42,970 nucleotides of DNA from Deltaproteobacteria bacterium (GTDB lineage: Bacteria > Desulfobacterota > BSN033 > UBA1163): the NCBI GenBank assembly GCA_016875255.1, contig VGRU01000006.1, positions 1 through 42,970 on the forward strand. Direction: 5' to 3'. Shown piece by piece: positions 30,430 through 39,170 of this stretch. The notes beneath the pieces were generated by a model, which searched no databases, had not been told where the DNA came from, and saw only the letters and a program-made list of their open reading frames with translations. How positions within the stretch are numbered: position 1 is the stretch's first letter; each line of letters begins with the position of its first letter. A program made the translations under genes and the position numbers.

Positions 30430-31677
30430 ATGAAACGTTTTCTTTTTTCTATTCTCACCCTCTGTATCCTATTAGTGGCGGGATATCACGTCATTTCCCT
30501 ATGGAGGAATATCACCCTGTACCAGACAACCCCTTCGAAAGAGAACCTTCTCAAAGCTACACGCCTCAGTCGCCACAATCCAGATCCCTTTTACAGATTA
30601 GGGGTTTTCTATCAGTGGGATATCCGAAATACCGATCTGAAGGAATCGCAGCGTTATCTCTGGAAGTCGATTGAACGAAATCCCCTTGAGCAGGCATACT
30701 GGCTGGACCTGGCAAAGGTTTACCAAAGAATGGAAGAAAAAGATGCCTTTAGATATGCTGTAAATAATGCCGTTTTAGTCTTTCCAACCGGCTATCGGGG
30801 AAGATGGGTAAGCGGAAATCTTCTCCTCCGCCACGGAGACCTCGAAAATGCACTTCAGCACTTCTCATACATCCTCACCCATTATCCCGACGAGAGCTCC
30901 CTTATCTACGAGGTCTTGGGAAAGGTAATTAACGATCCGGAGTTTATCCTGGAACGACTCGTTCCGAAAGATCCCTCATCGTTCAAGCTATACCTCTCCT
31001 ATCTCTACAAAACAGATGATAAGGAATCGGTTAAGAGGGCTTGGGAAAGAAAAGCCTCTTACGGGATCAAGACTGATCGGACTGGGACGCTTCGGCATAT
31101 TGAATTCCTGATCGCCCACGGCGACCTCAGCGAGGCCTTTCAGGTCTGGAAGGATAGACTTCGTGAGGAAGGGTTAACCATCCCTTCAGACGGAAACCTG
31201 ATCACCAACGGAGGGTTTGAAAATGAAGAAATCCTGGGAGGTGGATTCGATTGGAAAATTGGCAATGTCCCCGGAGCCCAGGTTTCCCTGGATCATTCCA
31301 CAGCCCTCGAAGGAAAAAGTTCGCTAAAAATTGTCTTTGATGGAAAAAAGAATATCGCTTTTCACCACGTCTACCAATACGTGGCACTAAAACCCAGCAC
31401 TGACTATGTGCTGAAGGCCCATATGAAAACCGAAGCAGTGACAACCAAAAGCGGCATCAGGATAGAAATCTCAGGGATCGGCCCAGCAGCGTTTCACGGA
31501 ACCTCAGAGTCGCTGATTGGGGACAACGCATGGAAAGAGTTAACGGTTACCTTCCGAACACCACCCCAGTCCCAAGGGGGCCTGGTAAGAATTAGAAGGG
31601 AGAAGACCGATAAGTTTGACCGATTCATCTCAGGAGTCGTATGGATTGATAACATCAGACTTACCGAAAAGAGATAA
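30430..31677 (+). CDS. Membrane-anchored TPR protein with carbohydrate-binding-like domain
   Basis: The 415-residue product has an amino-terminal helix (about 4-24), then TPR-like helical pairs (about 40-235; DPFYRLGVFYQWD, EQAYWLDLAKVYQR, LENALQHFSYILTHYPDES). A beta-rich C-terminal domain follows (about 255-412) with NLITNGGFENEEI, STALEGKSSLKIVFDG, YQYVALKPSTDYVLKAHMKT and WIDNIRLTE, the layout of CBM4/9-type sugar-binding modules. It probably sits in the cell envelope and holds the polysaccharide or the polymerase. AAGGAG lies upstream of the ATG, though spacing is long. Confidence 0.75.
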   Translation: MKRFLFSILTLCILLVAGYHVISLWRNITLYQTTPSKENLLKATRLSRHNPDPFYRLGVFYQWDIRNTDLKESQRYLWKSIERNPLEQAYWLDLAKVYQRMEEKDAFRYAVNNAVLVFPTGYRGRWVSGNLLLRHGDLENALQHFSYILTHYPDESSLIYEVLGKVINDPEFILERLVPKDPSSFKLYLSYLYKTDDKESVKRAWERKASYGIKTDRTGTLRHIEFLIAHGDLSEAFQVWKDRLREEGLTIPSDGNLITNGGFENEEILGGGFDWKIGNVPGAQVSLDHSTALEGKSSLKIVFDGKKNIAFHHVYQYVALKPSTDYVLKAHMKTEAVTTKSGIRIEISGIGPAAFHGTSESLIGDNAWKELTVTFRTPPQSQGGLVRIRREKTDKFDRFISGVVWIDNIRLTEKR

Positions 31678-31732
31678 CCATTTTGTGGTTTATCTGATAA
31701 GCCGGAAGAGAGCGTGTGACCGGTAAGACACG

Positions 31733-33028
31733 ATGGACGGAAAAAAGATGAAAAACTATTACAAGATCCTCGGCATAAGGGAGAGTGCTACTGAGGAAGA
31801 GATTCGAAAGCAGTGGATCGAACTGGCAAAACATTACCACCCTGATTCAGGTCAAAGCCCCAGGGCCGGAGAGAAAATCAAAGAGATAAACGAAGCGTAT
31901 CAGGTGCTGAAATATCCCTCCACAAGACTACAATACGACCTCGAACGGACATATGGCAAGAAAAAAAGGGGATTTCATCTCAAGAAATTTTTCTTTGTCA
32001 TTAGTATTTTAACCGTCTTCCTTGCGGTTGGGATCATCAGTTTAAAGAGAGACCCTGTTCCCTCTTCATCGAAACCTGACATCAGAAAGGAAATCAACCA
32101 AGGAAAACCGACCAACCCGTTGGATGAAAAAAAACAGATAAATCAGGCGGACCACAAATCAGCTCAAAAACCTGCCACCCGAAACCTCGCTTCAGAAGTC
32201 GAGGCATCGGCGGAAGCCCTAAAGGTAGATAGTAAAGAATTGAGTAAGCTACCTCCCAATGACATCCGAGAAGCCGTTACAGAAGAGGTAACTAAGGTCG
32301 TTCCCGCTCGCACAGAGTCTTCTGTGGCCTTTCCCGAAGTTACTCAAATGGAATCTGTTGACAAAACTTCTTCACAAGCTGTCTTGAAATCAGAAACGTC
32401 AGAGGAGATCAGAAAAACTGTTCAGGATGAAACTATTATGCCTAGCCTACCGAAGATTGAAAGGGCTGAGAAGGCCAAGCAATCCGGAGAGAAAACAGAA
32501 ACTATTTCTACTCTGCGTGTTTTACGAACAGACCAGATCGAACCAAAGGACTCAGCACCGAAACACCCTGAAACAGAAAACGCAGGTCAGGCTACAACTC
32601 CCACCCCTACAGTCGGTATCGAGGTACGGACTGTACATGTCAACTCCGTCGGATCCTCTACAACCGAGGAGGAAGTGGGAGAGTTCCTTGCAGCTTATAT
32701 TGACCGGTATACCCGGAAGGATATTGAAGGTTTTCTTTCCTTCTTCTCTTCGAAAGCCATCCAGAATAATAGGGACGGCTTTAAAAAGATAAGAAAGATT
32801 TACACCGATTTTTTCAGGGAGAGCCTAAACCTGGCTTACCGACTCAGATATCCGAAGATAGAGATTTCAGCAAATGGCGTCCGAGTAAGAAGCTCGTATG
32901 AAATCAAGCAGGTGCATAAGGCAGGCGACATCCGCCAATGGAACGGCAACATCGAGTGGGAATTAGTCAGAGAGGGAGAACAGCTAAAGATTTCTACCCT
33001 CCAATACCAGCATGATCGGATGAGATGA
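31733..33028 (+). CDS. J-domain membrane protein with NTF2-like C-terminal domain
   Basis: In this 431-residue protein, residues 8-73 are a J domain (YYKILGIRESATEEEIRKQW, HPD at 36-38) that would stimulate an Hsp70 ATPase. A single membrane helix (about 81-101) and a long charged, Ser/Thr/Glu-rich linker (about 105-300) follow. The end (about 312-431) reads EEEVGEFLAAYIDRYTRKDI and GFLSFFSSKAIQNNR, an NTF2/SnoaL-like fold often found as a lone periplasmic domain. A J domain inside the cytoplasm joined to an outside sensor-like domain suggests a link between folding and surface polymer assembly. The start is uncertain; ATG at 31748 also fits. Confidence 0.75.
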   Translation: MDGKKMKNYYKILGIRESATEEEIRKQWIELAKHYHPDSGQSPRAGEKIKEINEAYQVLKYPSTRLQYDLERTYGKKKRGFHLKKFFFVISILTVFLAVGIISLKRDPVPSSSKPDIRKEINQGKPTNPLDEKKQINQADHKSAQKPATRNLASEVEASAEALKVDSKELSKLPPNDIREAVTEEVTKVVPARTESSVAFPEVTQMESVDKTSSQAVLKSETSEEIRKTVQDETIMPSLPKIERAEKAKQSGEKTETISTLRVLRTDQIEPKDSAPKHPETENAGQATTPTPTVGIEVRTVHVNSVGSSTTEEEVGEFLAAYIDRYTRKDIEGFLSFFSSKAIQNNRDGFKKIRKIYTDFFRESLNLAYRLRYPKIEISANGVRVRSSYEIKQVHKAGDIRQWNGNIEWELVREGEQLKISTLQYQHDRMR

Positions 33029-33855
33029 TGATAGACCTTCATGCTCACATCCTGCCCGGGTTGGATGACGGGGCTGAGAACTTTGGGGAATCTGTCGAAA
33101 TGTGTTTGGCCAGCTACAAAGATGGAGTAAGAACAATTGTGGCCACACCTCACACTATGAATGGCTCTTACCGAAATAATCGGTCAACCATCCTCGTCAA
33201 AGTCCGAGAACTCAACGACCTGATAAAGGAGCTTAAGGATCCACAGCCCGAAATTTCCTTTTGCCACCAATCGAAAATCGAAGATTCAAGCGGGTTTCGC
33301 AACCGGGAGCAACGTGGACTGGATTTAAGGATTCTTCCTGGAGCGGATTTCCATTTCTGTGAAGAAGTCCTCAGCCAGTTGGAACAGGGAAACGCGACAA
33401 CAGTGGGCGATGTCGGAAAATGCCTATCCCTCGAATTTCCTTTCCAGGGGATACCCTCTAAAGCTGAGGAAGTCCTTTTCAAATTGATTGCAAGAGGAGT
33501 TACGCCTATCATCAGTCATCCGGAGAGGAATCTCGAAGTGGGGCAGAGACCCCAGCGGTATTATGAGATGATAAGGATGGGATGTCTTGGACAGGTCACG
33601 GCTATGAGCTTGACGGGAGGGTTCGGCCTTGAGGTTAGGCGAGTTGCCGAAAAACTGCTCGCAAGCAGACTCGTCCATTTCATTGCCTCCGACGCCCATT
33701 CCATCGCTGGAAGGCCACCCATCCTTTCAGAAGCTGTTCGAGCTGCAGAGAGGATTGTAGGTAGAAAAGAGGCCAGGAAAATGGTGATCGAATATCCACA
33801 AGCTGTACTGGAAGGCCGAAAACCCAACGTCCCGGATCCAATCGCCATTCGTTAA
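33025..33855 (+). CDS. CpsB/CapC-type PHP tyrosine phosphatase
   Basis: The 276-residue protein opens with IDLHAHILPGLDDG (residues 3-16), the metal-binding start of PHP phosphatases, and continues with TIVATPHT, GADFHF, ISHPERN and FIASDAHS, supplying the remaining His/Asp/Glu ligands for a tri-metal site. CpsB/YwqE-type enzymes dephosphorylate Wzc-like kinases, encoded here at 27770. A four-base overlap (ATGA) ties it to the J-domain gene. It is somewhat longer than the usual 250 residues because of an extra segment around 75-105. Confidence 0.9.
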   Translation: MMIDLHAHILPGLDDGAENFGESVEMCLASYKDGVRTIVATPHTMNGSYRNNRSTILVKVRELNDLIKELKDPQPEISFCHQSKIEDSSGFRNREQRGLDLRILPGADFHFCEEVLSQLEQGNATTVGDVGKCLSLEFPFQGIPSKAEEVLFKLIARGVTPIISHPERNLEVGQRPQRYYEMIRMGCLGQVTAMSLTGGFGLEVRRVAEKLLASRLVHFIASDAHSIAGRPPILSEAVRAAERIVGRKEARKMVIEYPQAVLEGRKPNVPDPIAIR

Positions 33856-33863
33856 GGGAAGCC

Positions 33864-35357
33864 ATGATTGACCAAATAATCAAGTGGATTCTTATTTTCC
33901 TTCTTGTTTTTACTCCCATCGCCTTCGGTTCAGTCGAACTTATAGCCTTTTCTTTGATGGAACTAACCATCATTCTCATGATAATACTGGGCGTTATTCA
34001 AACCCTCAGAGATTCGAAATTGGCAATTCGTCGCACGTCAATCGGGTTGCATGACGGAACTGAACGTTATCCGGTTCAGGATACAGGGTCAAATCAGATT
34101 TCACCAATTACGGTAATTCTCCTTTTCTTATTTCTCTGTCTTATCCTCTTTCAAACCGTTCCCCTTCCGTCTGGAATCCTAAAACTGATTTCGCACAAAG
34201 CCTTTGAAATTCGCAACCAATTACTAATGGGAAGCCCTCCCGCCGAAGCCGGAGCTTTGAGTTTTCAGCTTTCCCTGTTTCCTTTCGGAACCCAGATTGA
34301 GTTCCTCAAATGGTTTACGCTTATCGGACTCTTCCTCTTCCTCGTCCGATCAAGTTTGCTGTGTGAGTACCGGCGAGCCAGTCAGTTCATCTTCGCGATC
34401 CTGCTCATCGGGGTTGGGGAATCCCTGTACGGGATGTACGAATTCTTCAGCGGCAACCGATCCATCCTCTACGTGAAAAGTGAATTTCTGGTTTCTTCAG
34501 TCACCGGAACCTTTATCAACCGCAACTACCTCGCAGGTTATCTGCTTATGGTAATACCTTTAAGCGTAGGATTCCTTTTTTCCCGTGAGACTCTTCAAAG
34601 AAGTAGGTATGCGGATTGGCGTCAGCAACTCTCCTCCTTGGATGGAAAGGCACTTCTCATCGGGTTCAGCGTGATTGTCATGATCTTGGGTCTCTTCTTT
34701 ACGGCATCGAGAATGGGGATTTCGAGCCTACTTCTTTCTTTCAGCCTGATCACGCTCCTCTTTAGAAGCCCTCAAAAAGAACGCAGATTTTCAAGGACAT
34801 CGGCACTGATCCTCGGACTGGCCTTGCTCTGGGCGGCATGGATCGGGCTCGATGCGGTGATCAGCCGGTTCTTCACTGCCTCTGAGGATTTTAAGTCGAG
34901 GTGGATGATTTGGAAGGATACCTTCCGGATATTCAAAGACTTCCCCTTGTTTGGCTCCGGTCTCGGAACCTTTGCCCAAATCTTCCCCATGTATCGATCA
35001 TTTCATATTCGGGGACTTGTCACCCACGCGGAGAATGACCCGCTTCAATTAGCCTCAGAAGTCGGTCTTGTGGGAATGGGGATGCTCATCATGATATTCG
35101 TTCCCGTATTTCTTAAAGCCTTCTCAGGAATTCGATCTCTATCCGTGAGGGATTCAAAAAGGTATATCGGGATAGGTGGGTTGGTAGGAGTTCTGGCATT
35201 GATGTTTCACAGTCTTGTCGAAAGAAATATTCAAATTCCTGCCAACGCCTTTCTCTTTACCTTTATTTTTGCAATGGTTCTTCGACTTGGCTTTGATCAG
35301 GAGAGGGGACGGATTGGTTTAAAAAGAGATTTTGTTCTCCCTGAATCCAGTGCTTAG
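33864..35357 (+). CDS. O-antigen ligase/polymerase (Wzy-type) membrane protein
   Basis: This 497-residue protein has about 11-12 hydrophobic helices and a long external loop before the end. The segment FPLFGSGLGTFAQIFPMYRS (about 368-387) followed by HAENDPLQLASEVGLVGMG is the Wzy_C signature that carries the catalytic His/Arg region. It would join repeat units or attach the polymer. Eight bases separate it from the phosphatase gene. The sequence cannot tell ligase from polymerase. Confidence 0.88.
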   Translation: MIDQIIKWILIFLLVFTPIAFGSVELIAFSLMELTIILMIILGVIQTLRDSKLAIRRTSIGLHDGTERYPVQDTGSNQISPITVILLFLFLCLILFQTVPLPSGILKLISHKAFEIRNQLLMGSPPAEAGALSFQLSLFPFGTQIEFLKWFTLIGLFLFLVRSSLLCEYRRASQFIFAILLIGVGESLYGMYEFFSGNRSILYVKSEFLVSSVTGTFINRNYLAGYLLMVIPLSVGFLFSRETLQRSRYADWRQQLSSLDGKALLIGFSVIVMILGLFFTASRMGISSLLLSFSLITLLFRSPQKERRFSRTSALILGLALLWAAWIGLDAVISRFFTASEDFKSRWMIWKDTFRIFKDFPLFGSGLGTFAQIFPMYRSFHIRGLVTHAENDPLQLASEVGLVGMGMLIMIFVPVFLKAFSGIRSLSVRDSKRYIGIGGLVGVLALMFHSLVERNIQIPANAFLFTFIFAMVLRLGFDQERGRIGLKRDFVLPESSA

Positions 35358-35403
35358 ACTGGGAACGTAGTTGGAATTTACAAGAAAAATCAAGGAAATA
35401 GGA

Positions 35404-35427
35404 CGATTACAGAGACATTTGTAATCG
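35404..35427 (+). promoter_or_regulatory. Leader hairpin upstream of the NusG-like gene
   Basis: CGATTACA (35404-35411) pairs perfectly with TGTAATCG (35420-35427) around an eight-base loop, 40 bases before the start of the NusG-like gene. LoaP-type factors recognise RNA hairpins in leaders, so autoregulation is possible. No T-run follows, so it is not a terminator. Confidence 0.45.
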
Positions 35428-35466
35428 AGGAAGCGAAGCTATACTTTTTGAGATCGCTTTGACTCA

Positions 35467-35973
35467 ATGACTCCCTGTTGGTACGCTACCTATATAAAAT
35501 CAAGACATGAGCAGAAGGCAAATGACCGACTCATCAGAAAGGATATAGAAACCTTTCTCCCGCTGATCGAAAAATGGAGTCGAAGAAAGGATCGCCGGAA
35601 GAAGATCAAGGTTCCCCTCTTTCCTGGTTACGTCTTCGTAAGGACACTGATGACCCCCTATAGCCATCTCGAAATTTTGAAGACCGACAGTGTGGTTAAG
35701 ATTCTTGGCACCGATGGAAAACCAACACCTATCCCTGCTGAGCAGATCCATGCCATTCAGGTCTTGATGAAGGATAACTTAGCGGTTACCCACTACCCTT
35801 ATCTGAAAGAGGGAATGAGAGTTCGGGTCGTAAACGGACCCCTTGTCGGCATTGAGGGATTTCTAATTAAAATCCAACCTTTAAAGCACCGCCTTGTTAT
35901 CACGGTGGACCTGCTTAAAGAAGCTGCCTCTGTCGAGATAGACGAACTCGATGTGGAACCCATTCACATTTAA
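35467..35973 (+). CDS. NusG-like antiterminator (LoaP/UpxY/RfaH type)
   Basis: The 168-residue product shows the specialised NusG pattern: WYATYIKSRHEQKANDRLI, IETFLPLIEKWSRRKDRRKK, VPLFPGYVFVRT, a PIP-type linker, and the KOW domain MRVRVVNGPLVGIEGFLIKI. Such paralogs ride on RNA polymerase and prevent early termination in long polysaccharide operons. Position inside the locus it would control is typical. It differs from the KOW protein at 13651 in having the full NGN block. The ribosome site is weak, suggesting low expression. Confidence 0.88.
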   Translation: MTPCWYATYIKSRHEQKANDRLIRKDIETFLPLIEKWSRRKDRRKKIKVPLFPGYVFVRTLMTPYSHLEILKTDSVVKILGTDGKPTPIPAEQIHAIQVLMKDNLAVTHYPYLKEGMRVRVVNGPLVGIEGFLIKIQPLKHRLVITVDLLKEAASVEIDELDVEPIHI

Positions 35974-35998
35974 CCATGACGACAAGCTTTGCTACTGA

Positions 35999-36202
35999 TT
36001 GCCGTTGAAGATAAGAGAATTAAAAGGGGAAATTACTGTTAAATGGTTGTCCGAAGATTACGAGCACTCTTTGCGCTGTATTACCATCTGTGAAAAGGTA
36101 GAGGAGTATTTGAACAATGATGCAGCAAAAGAATTAAATAAGCGTCATTCAGTTGCCCTTGAAGTCCGTTTCAAAAACAAAGACATTGTAAGAGGACAAT
36201 GA
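35999..36202 (+). CDS. Small hypothetical protein
   Basis: A 67-residue ORF from TTG reads MPLKIRELKGEITVKWLSED and ends RFKNKDIVRGQ, three bases before the next ATG. It is soluble and mixed alpha/beta with no motif. No ribosome site is visible, so support comes only from its tight fit between two real genes. Confidence 0.35.
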   Translation: MPLKIRELKGEITVKWLSEDYEHSLRCITICEKVEEYLNNDAAKELNKRHSVALEVRFKNKDIVRGQ

Positions 36203-36205
36203 GAT

Positions 36206-37279
36206 ATGGGAAAACAGACATCTTTTCCACCCGGGCTCGATGAGGAAGCATTAAATGCCAGAAATGCCCTGCCTCAGCTTGTTCATAAGTTAAACAATTC
36301 CCTGGCGAGCGTGATCGGATATGCCCAACTTTCACTGAATAGAACAGCTGATCCGGAATTACAGAAACAGCTAGGAGAGATTATCAAGGAAGCCCAACGG
36401 GCATCTCAAATCATCAGGGATCACGTAACCCTCATGAAAAAAGAAAGACCCACAAGAGAAATCCAGGATATTAACGTCTTAATCGAAGCAGTGCTCGAAA
36501 AAAAGATTACAAGTCTAAATTCGAAAAATATTAACATGGTGAAACAGCTTTCGCCAAACATTCCTCTCACCTATCTCGATCCAAAGCAGATCCAACAAGT
36601 ATTTCTAAACCTGATCAATAATGCGGAAAAAGCTGTTTCGGAATCCGGGGGATTGGGCGAAATTCAGATCACCTCTCGTAAAATAGAAGACCAGATAGAA
36701 ATAACGATCTCTCACAACGGACGTGGAACACAAGAAATAGCGACTGGACAGGAGCTTGCGATTTCTTATGGTATCCTCGCAGAACACGGAGGGACAATGA
36801 GGCAGGAAAGCGAATGGGGAAAGGGCGGAACCTTCATATTAACCCTTCCCGTCACCGTGTTGGACCGTAAAAAAAGAGAGAATGGCGGAGGAGTTAATAA
36901 GAACCTGAAAGGGATGAAGGGCTTGGTAATTGACGACGACACTAACATTGTCAACGTGACATCTATGTTTCTTGGAGAACTGGGATGTGAAATCAGCACG
37001 GCCACCGATATGAAGATAGCTATAAGTCTCCTTGAAGCATTAGGCTCCATCGAAGAATTTGACTTCGTAATCTGTGACATAAAAATGCCTGAAATGAGCG
37101 GAATCGATTTTTACAACATTGTCAAAAAGAAATGGCCCATCTTAAAAAACCGAATCATTTTCTCTACAGGGGACATATTGGGTGATCAAACGAGAGTGTT
37201 TATAAACTCAGTCCCCAATCCATGTTTAGAAAAACCATTCAATCTTACCGAACTGAAAGAAGCTATTAACAAACTGTGA
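36206..37279 (+). CDS. Histidine kinase/receiver hybrid with degenerate kinase motifs
   Basis: In this 357-residue protein, a HisKA-like helix carries H27 in QLVHKLNNSLASVIGY, an HATPase domain follows (about 120-216; FLNLINNAEKAV as the N box) and a receiver domain ends it (about 236-357). The residue after the phospho-His is Lys instead of Glu/Asp, and the usual DxGxG reads HNGRG, so kinase activity is doubtful. The receiver is intact: acidic pocket DDD at 243-245, phosphorylation site D291 (CDIKMPEMSG), the Thr/Ser switch (IIFSTGD) and EKPF lysine. It has no sensor or membrane segment. It may take phosphate from another kinase and regulate the polysaccharide locus. Confidence 0.85.
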   Translation: MGKQTSFPPGLDEEALNARNALPQLVHKLNNSLASVIGYAQLSLNRTADPELQKQLGEIIKEAQRASQIIRDHVTLMKKERPTREIQDINVLIEAVLEKKITSLNSKNINMVKQLSPNIPLTYLDPKQIQQVFLNLINNAEKAVSESGGLGEIQITSRKIEDQIEITISHNGRGTQEIATGQELAISYGILAEHGGTMRQESEWGKGGTFILTLPVTVLDRKKRENGGGVNKNLKGMKGLVIDDDTNIVNVTSMFLGELGCEISTATDMKIAISLLEALGSIEEFDFVICDIKMPEMSGIDFYNIVKKKWPILKNRIIFSTGDILGDQTRVFINSVPNPCLEKPFNLTELKEAINKL

Positions 37280-37389
37280 CAAAGCATGATAGGTATCCAG
37301 CTTCCCTTCAGGATGGCAAGGCGCAAATGTGCTGATGGTTTAACTTGGTTGCCAAAACAATTGGCACAACCGAGGAAAAAGCTATACTG

Positions 37390-37908
37390 ATGAACGTAAT
37401 CTTTTCCGTTCTATCCGTTATTTACATATCAGCAATCTTCCTATTCTCCGATTCTCCAGTGATTTCCAATATAGCAGCATTCAATTCCTACAGCCTCCTT
37501 CACATTCCACTTTATGGACTATTGACTGGCCTTCTGATCTTCTCTATGGTTCCAATGACGCAATCACGCAATGAATCAAAAACCCAAACACATCATAAAG
37601 ATTTGAGTCAGGAGCCTAAAAACACGATAAACTCAAGCAATCCAACGAACCAATTAAATAAAACGACAATTGTTAATGAGCCAAGCGTTCAAGCCATACG
37701 CGTATTTCGCAACTTTGTCTTTCCGGGCCTAATTGCCCTTGCGGTTGCCATTGCCGACGAGGTCCATCAGAAATATGTCCCTAACCGCGACGCATCATTC
37801 ACTGATGTTATGCTCGATATCGTTGGTATCACTGCCGCAATGCTCCTCGCAATTCAATTTTGCAAAAAGGACAAATGCACAATGTCACACCGTAAGAAGA
37901 CCACATAG
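37390..37908 (+). CDS. VanZ-like membrane protein
   Basis: The product (172 residues from ATG 37390) has VanZ-type segments: MNVIFSVLSVIYISAIFLFS, LLHIPLYGLLTGLLIFS, and AVAIADEVHQKYVPNRDASF with TDVMLDIVGITAAMLLA, where the E-x-x-Q-x-x-x-P-R-x3-xxD motif of the family is kept. A polar loop (about 65-110) sits between helices 2 and 3. VanZ-like proteins are common in exopolysaccharide loci but their job there is unknown. A longer TTG-start reading (37345) lacks a ribosome site. It lies after an imperfect hairpin (GGTTGCCAA/TTGGCACAACC, 37348-37372). Confidence 0.75.
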   Translation: MNVIFSVLSVIYISAIFLFSDSPVISNIAAFNSYSLLHIPLYGLLTGLLIFSMVPMTQSRNESKTQTHHKDLSQEPKNTINSSNPTNQLNKTTIVNEPSVQAIRVFRNFVFPGLIALAVAIADEVHQKYVPNRDASFTDVMLDIVGITAAMLLAIQFCKKDKCTMSHRKKTT

Positions 37909-37928
37909 GAGAAGTAACGCTAAAGATC

Positions 37929-38410
37929 ATGGACAATAATATCACCCATAACGATTCCTCCCTGTGGTACATTATCCGAACCAAACCTGGAGATGAGCAC
38001 CATGTTGAGGGCAACCTGGAAAAACAAGGAATAGAAGTCTTTCTTCCGTTAGTCGAGACCTACCGGAATAACCACGGGAAAATGGTTCGAGTAACTAAAC
38101 CTCTTTTCACTTGCTACATCTTTGCCAGACTTAACCTTAACATTCATTATGAGAAAGTAAGATTTACACGGGGAGTTGATAAAATTCTGAAGCTTTCAAA
38201 CCACAGTTTTCCAATATCGAACAAAGTCATCGAAACCCTTAATGCGCGCACGGGAAAAGGATGTTTAAACCGCAAAGAAGAATGAAGGAAAGACGATAAC
38301 TGCTGGGGCCGTTTCGAGTCCCTTCGACGGCTTAAGAGAAATATTTCAGCAAGAAAAGTTGACATAGAGTCGAAATTCCAAACTGGCAGATGAAGAAGAT
38401 AACGGGCTGA
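37929..38410 (+). pseudogene. Decayed second NusG-like (LoaP/UpxY) paralog
   Basis: The first 118 residues form a recognisable NGN domain (WYIIRTKPGDEHHVEGNLEK, GIEVFLPLVETYRNNHGKM, TKPLFTCYIFARL). After the stop at 38285 the +1 frame continues with NEGKTITAGAVSSPFDGLRE, a KOW-like segment, to another stop, and the third frame then gives RVEIPNWQMKK. Two frameshifts therefore split the C-terminal half. The intact copy at 35467 would make this one expendable. The isolated NGN domain could still bind polymerase, so a truncated regulator remains possible. Confidence 0.75.
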
Positions 38411-38474
38411 CAATCAAACTCTTGGTTCCATATTCTTCGCAGTATTACCCTATGCATTTTGGGGAGGAAACCTC

Positions 38475-38657
38475 ATGAAAGATATTCTTGATCAAATGGA
38501 AGAACATATTGCTGCTATCCGGAACCTTCAGAGGAATTTCGATTTTCACTCCAAGAGGCTCGAAAATCTGATGAAATCCTTGAATACTTTGCATCTTGAG
38601 ACCGGCGGAGACCACCAAAAAGATTCCAGCCGAACTAACCAAGACGTTAATTCGTAA
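38475..38657 (+). CDS. Small coiled-coil protein
   Basis: This 60-residue protein begins MKDILDQMEEHIAAIRNLQR after GGGGAGG at good spacing. Heptad-like Leu/Ile positions through about residue 45 suggest a coiled coil. The end is polar (GGDHQKDSSRTNQDVNS). The family is not recognised. Confidence 0.55.
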   Translation: MKDILDQMEEHIAAIRNLQRNFDFHSKRLENLMKSLNTLHLETGGDHQKDSSRTNQDVNS

Positions 38658-39170
38658 ATACGTAACTTTCATTAACCAGAACACGAAAAGTTTTATTTCC
38701 ACCACGGGGTCACACTCGACGGCCCTTGGGCATCGGAAGGCACCGCTAGTCCCGGGGGTCCTCTGGAAAATCAGCATCTATAAAACAACCATTCGTCTTG
38801 AATGGCTTCTTCTTTCTAAAAGAATGAAGAGATTCCTTCCTCGAAAAAAACAATCAGCTTCAAGGAACAATTGACGAAGCCAAAACTAAACAGGATGAAT
38901 GATCTTAAATTTCCGAACGATAAAAGGTTCAACGCTTTACTCTTTTACTTTCACCTTTGACATTTAAAAAAAATCTCCCTTCCCGCCATTGAAGAATAGC
39001 AAGGATGCCTGCCCTGTTGGATTGCTTTTTTTGGAAACAAATGGAATTTCGAAAGTGACCCCAAAATCTTATTTCCAACCCGAAGGCCGTTCAAGGGGAA
39101 GTTGGGCACAGAGGTGGTTAAAAAAAATGACTGAAAAATGTAGTCAGGAAGACCTTATGTGAGGTATCTT
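38658..39170. other. Intergenic region without a supported gene
   Basis: About 510 bases. One plus-strand open frame (38596-38874 from TTG) has no ribosome site and overlaps the small coiled-coil gene, so it is not called. TTGACA at about 38957 has no matching -10. I see no RNA gene or repeat. It probably contains the promoter for the following exported protein. Confidence 0.4.

Noticed and set aside
38596..38874. Open frame of 92 codons from TTG
   Set aside because: No ribosome site, overlaps a better-supported small gene, and composition looks noncoding.
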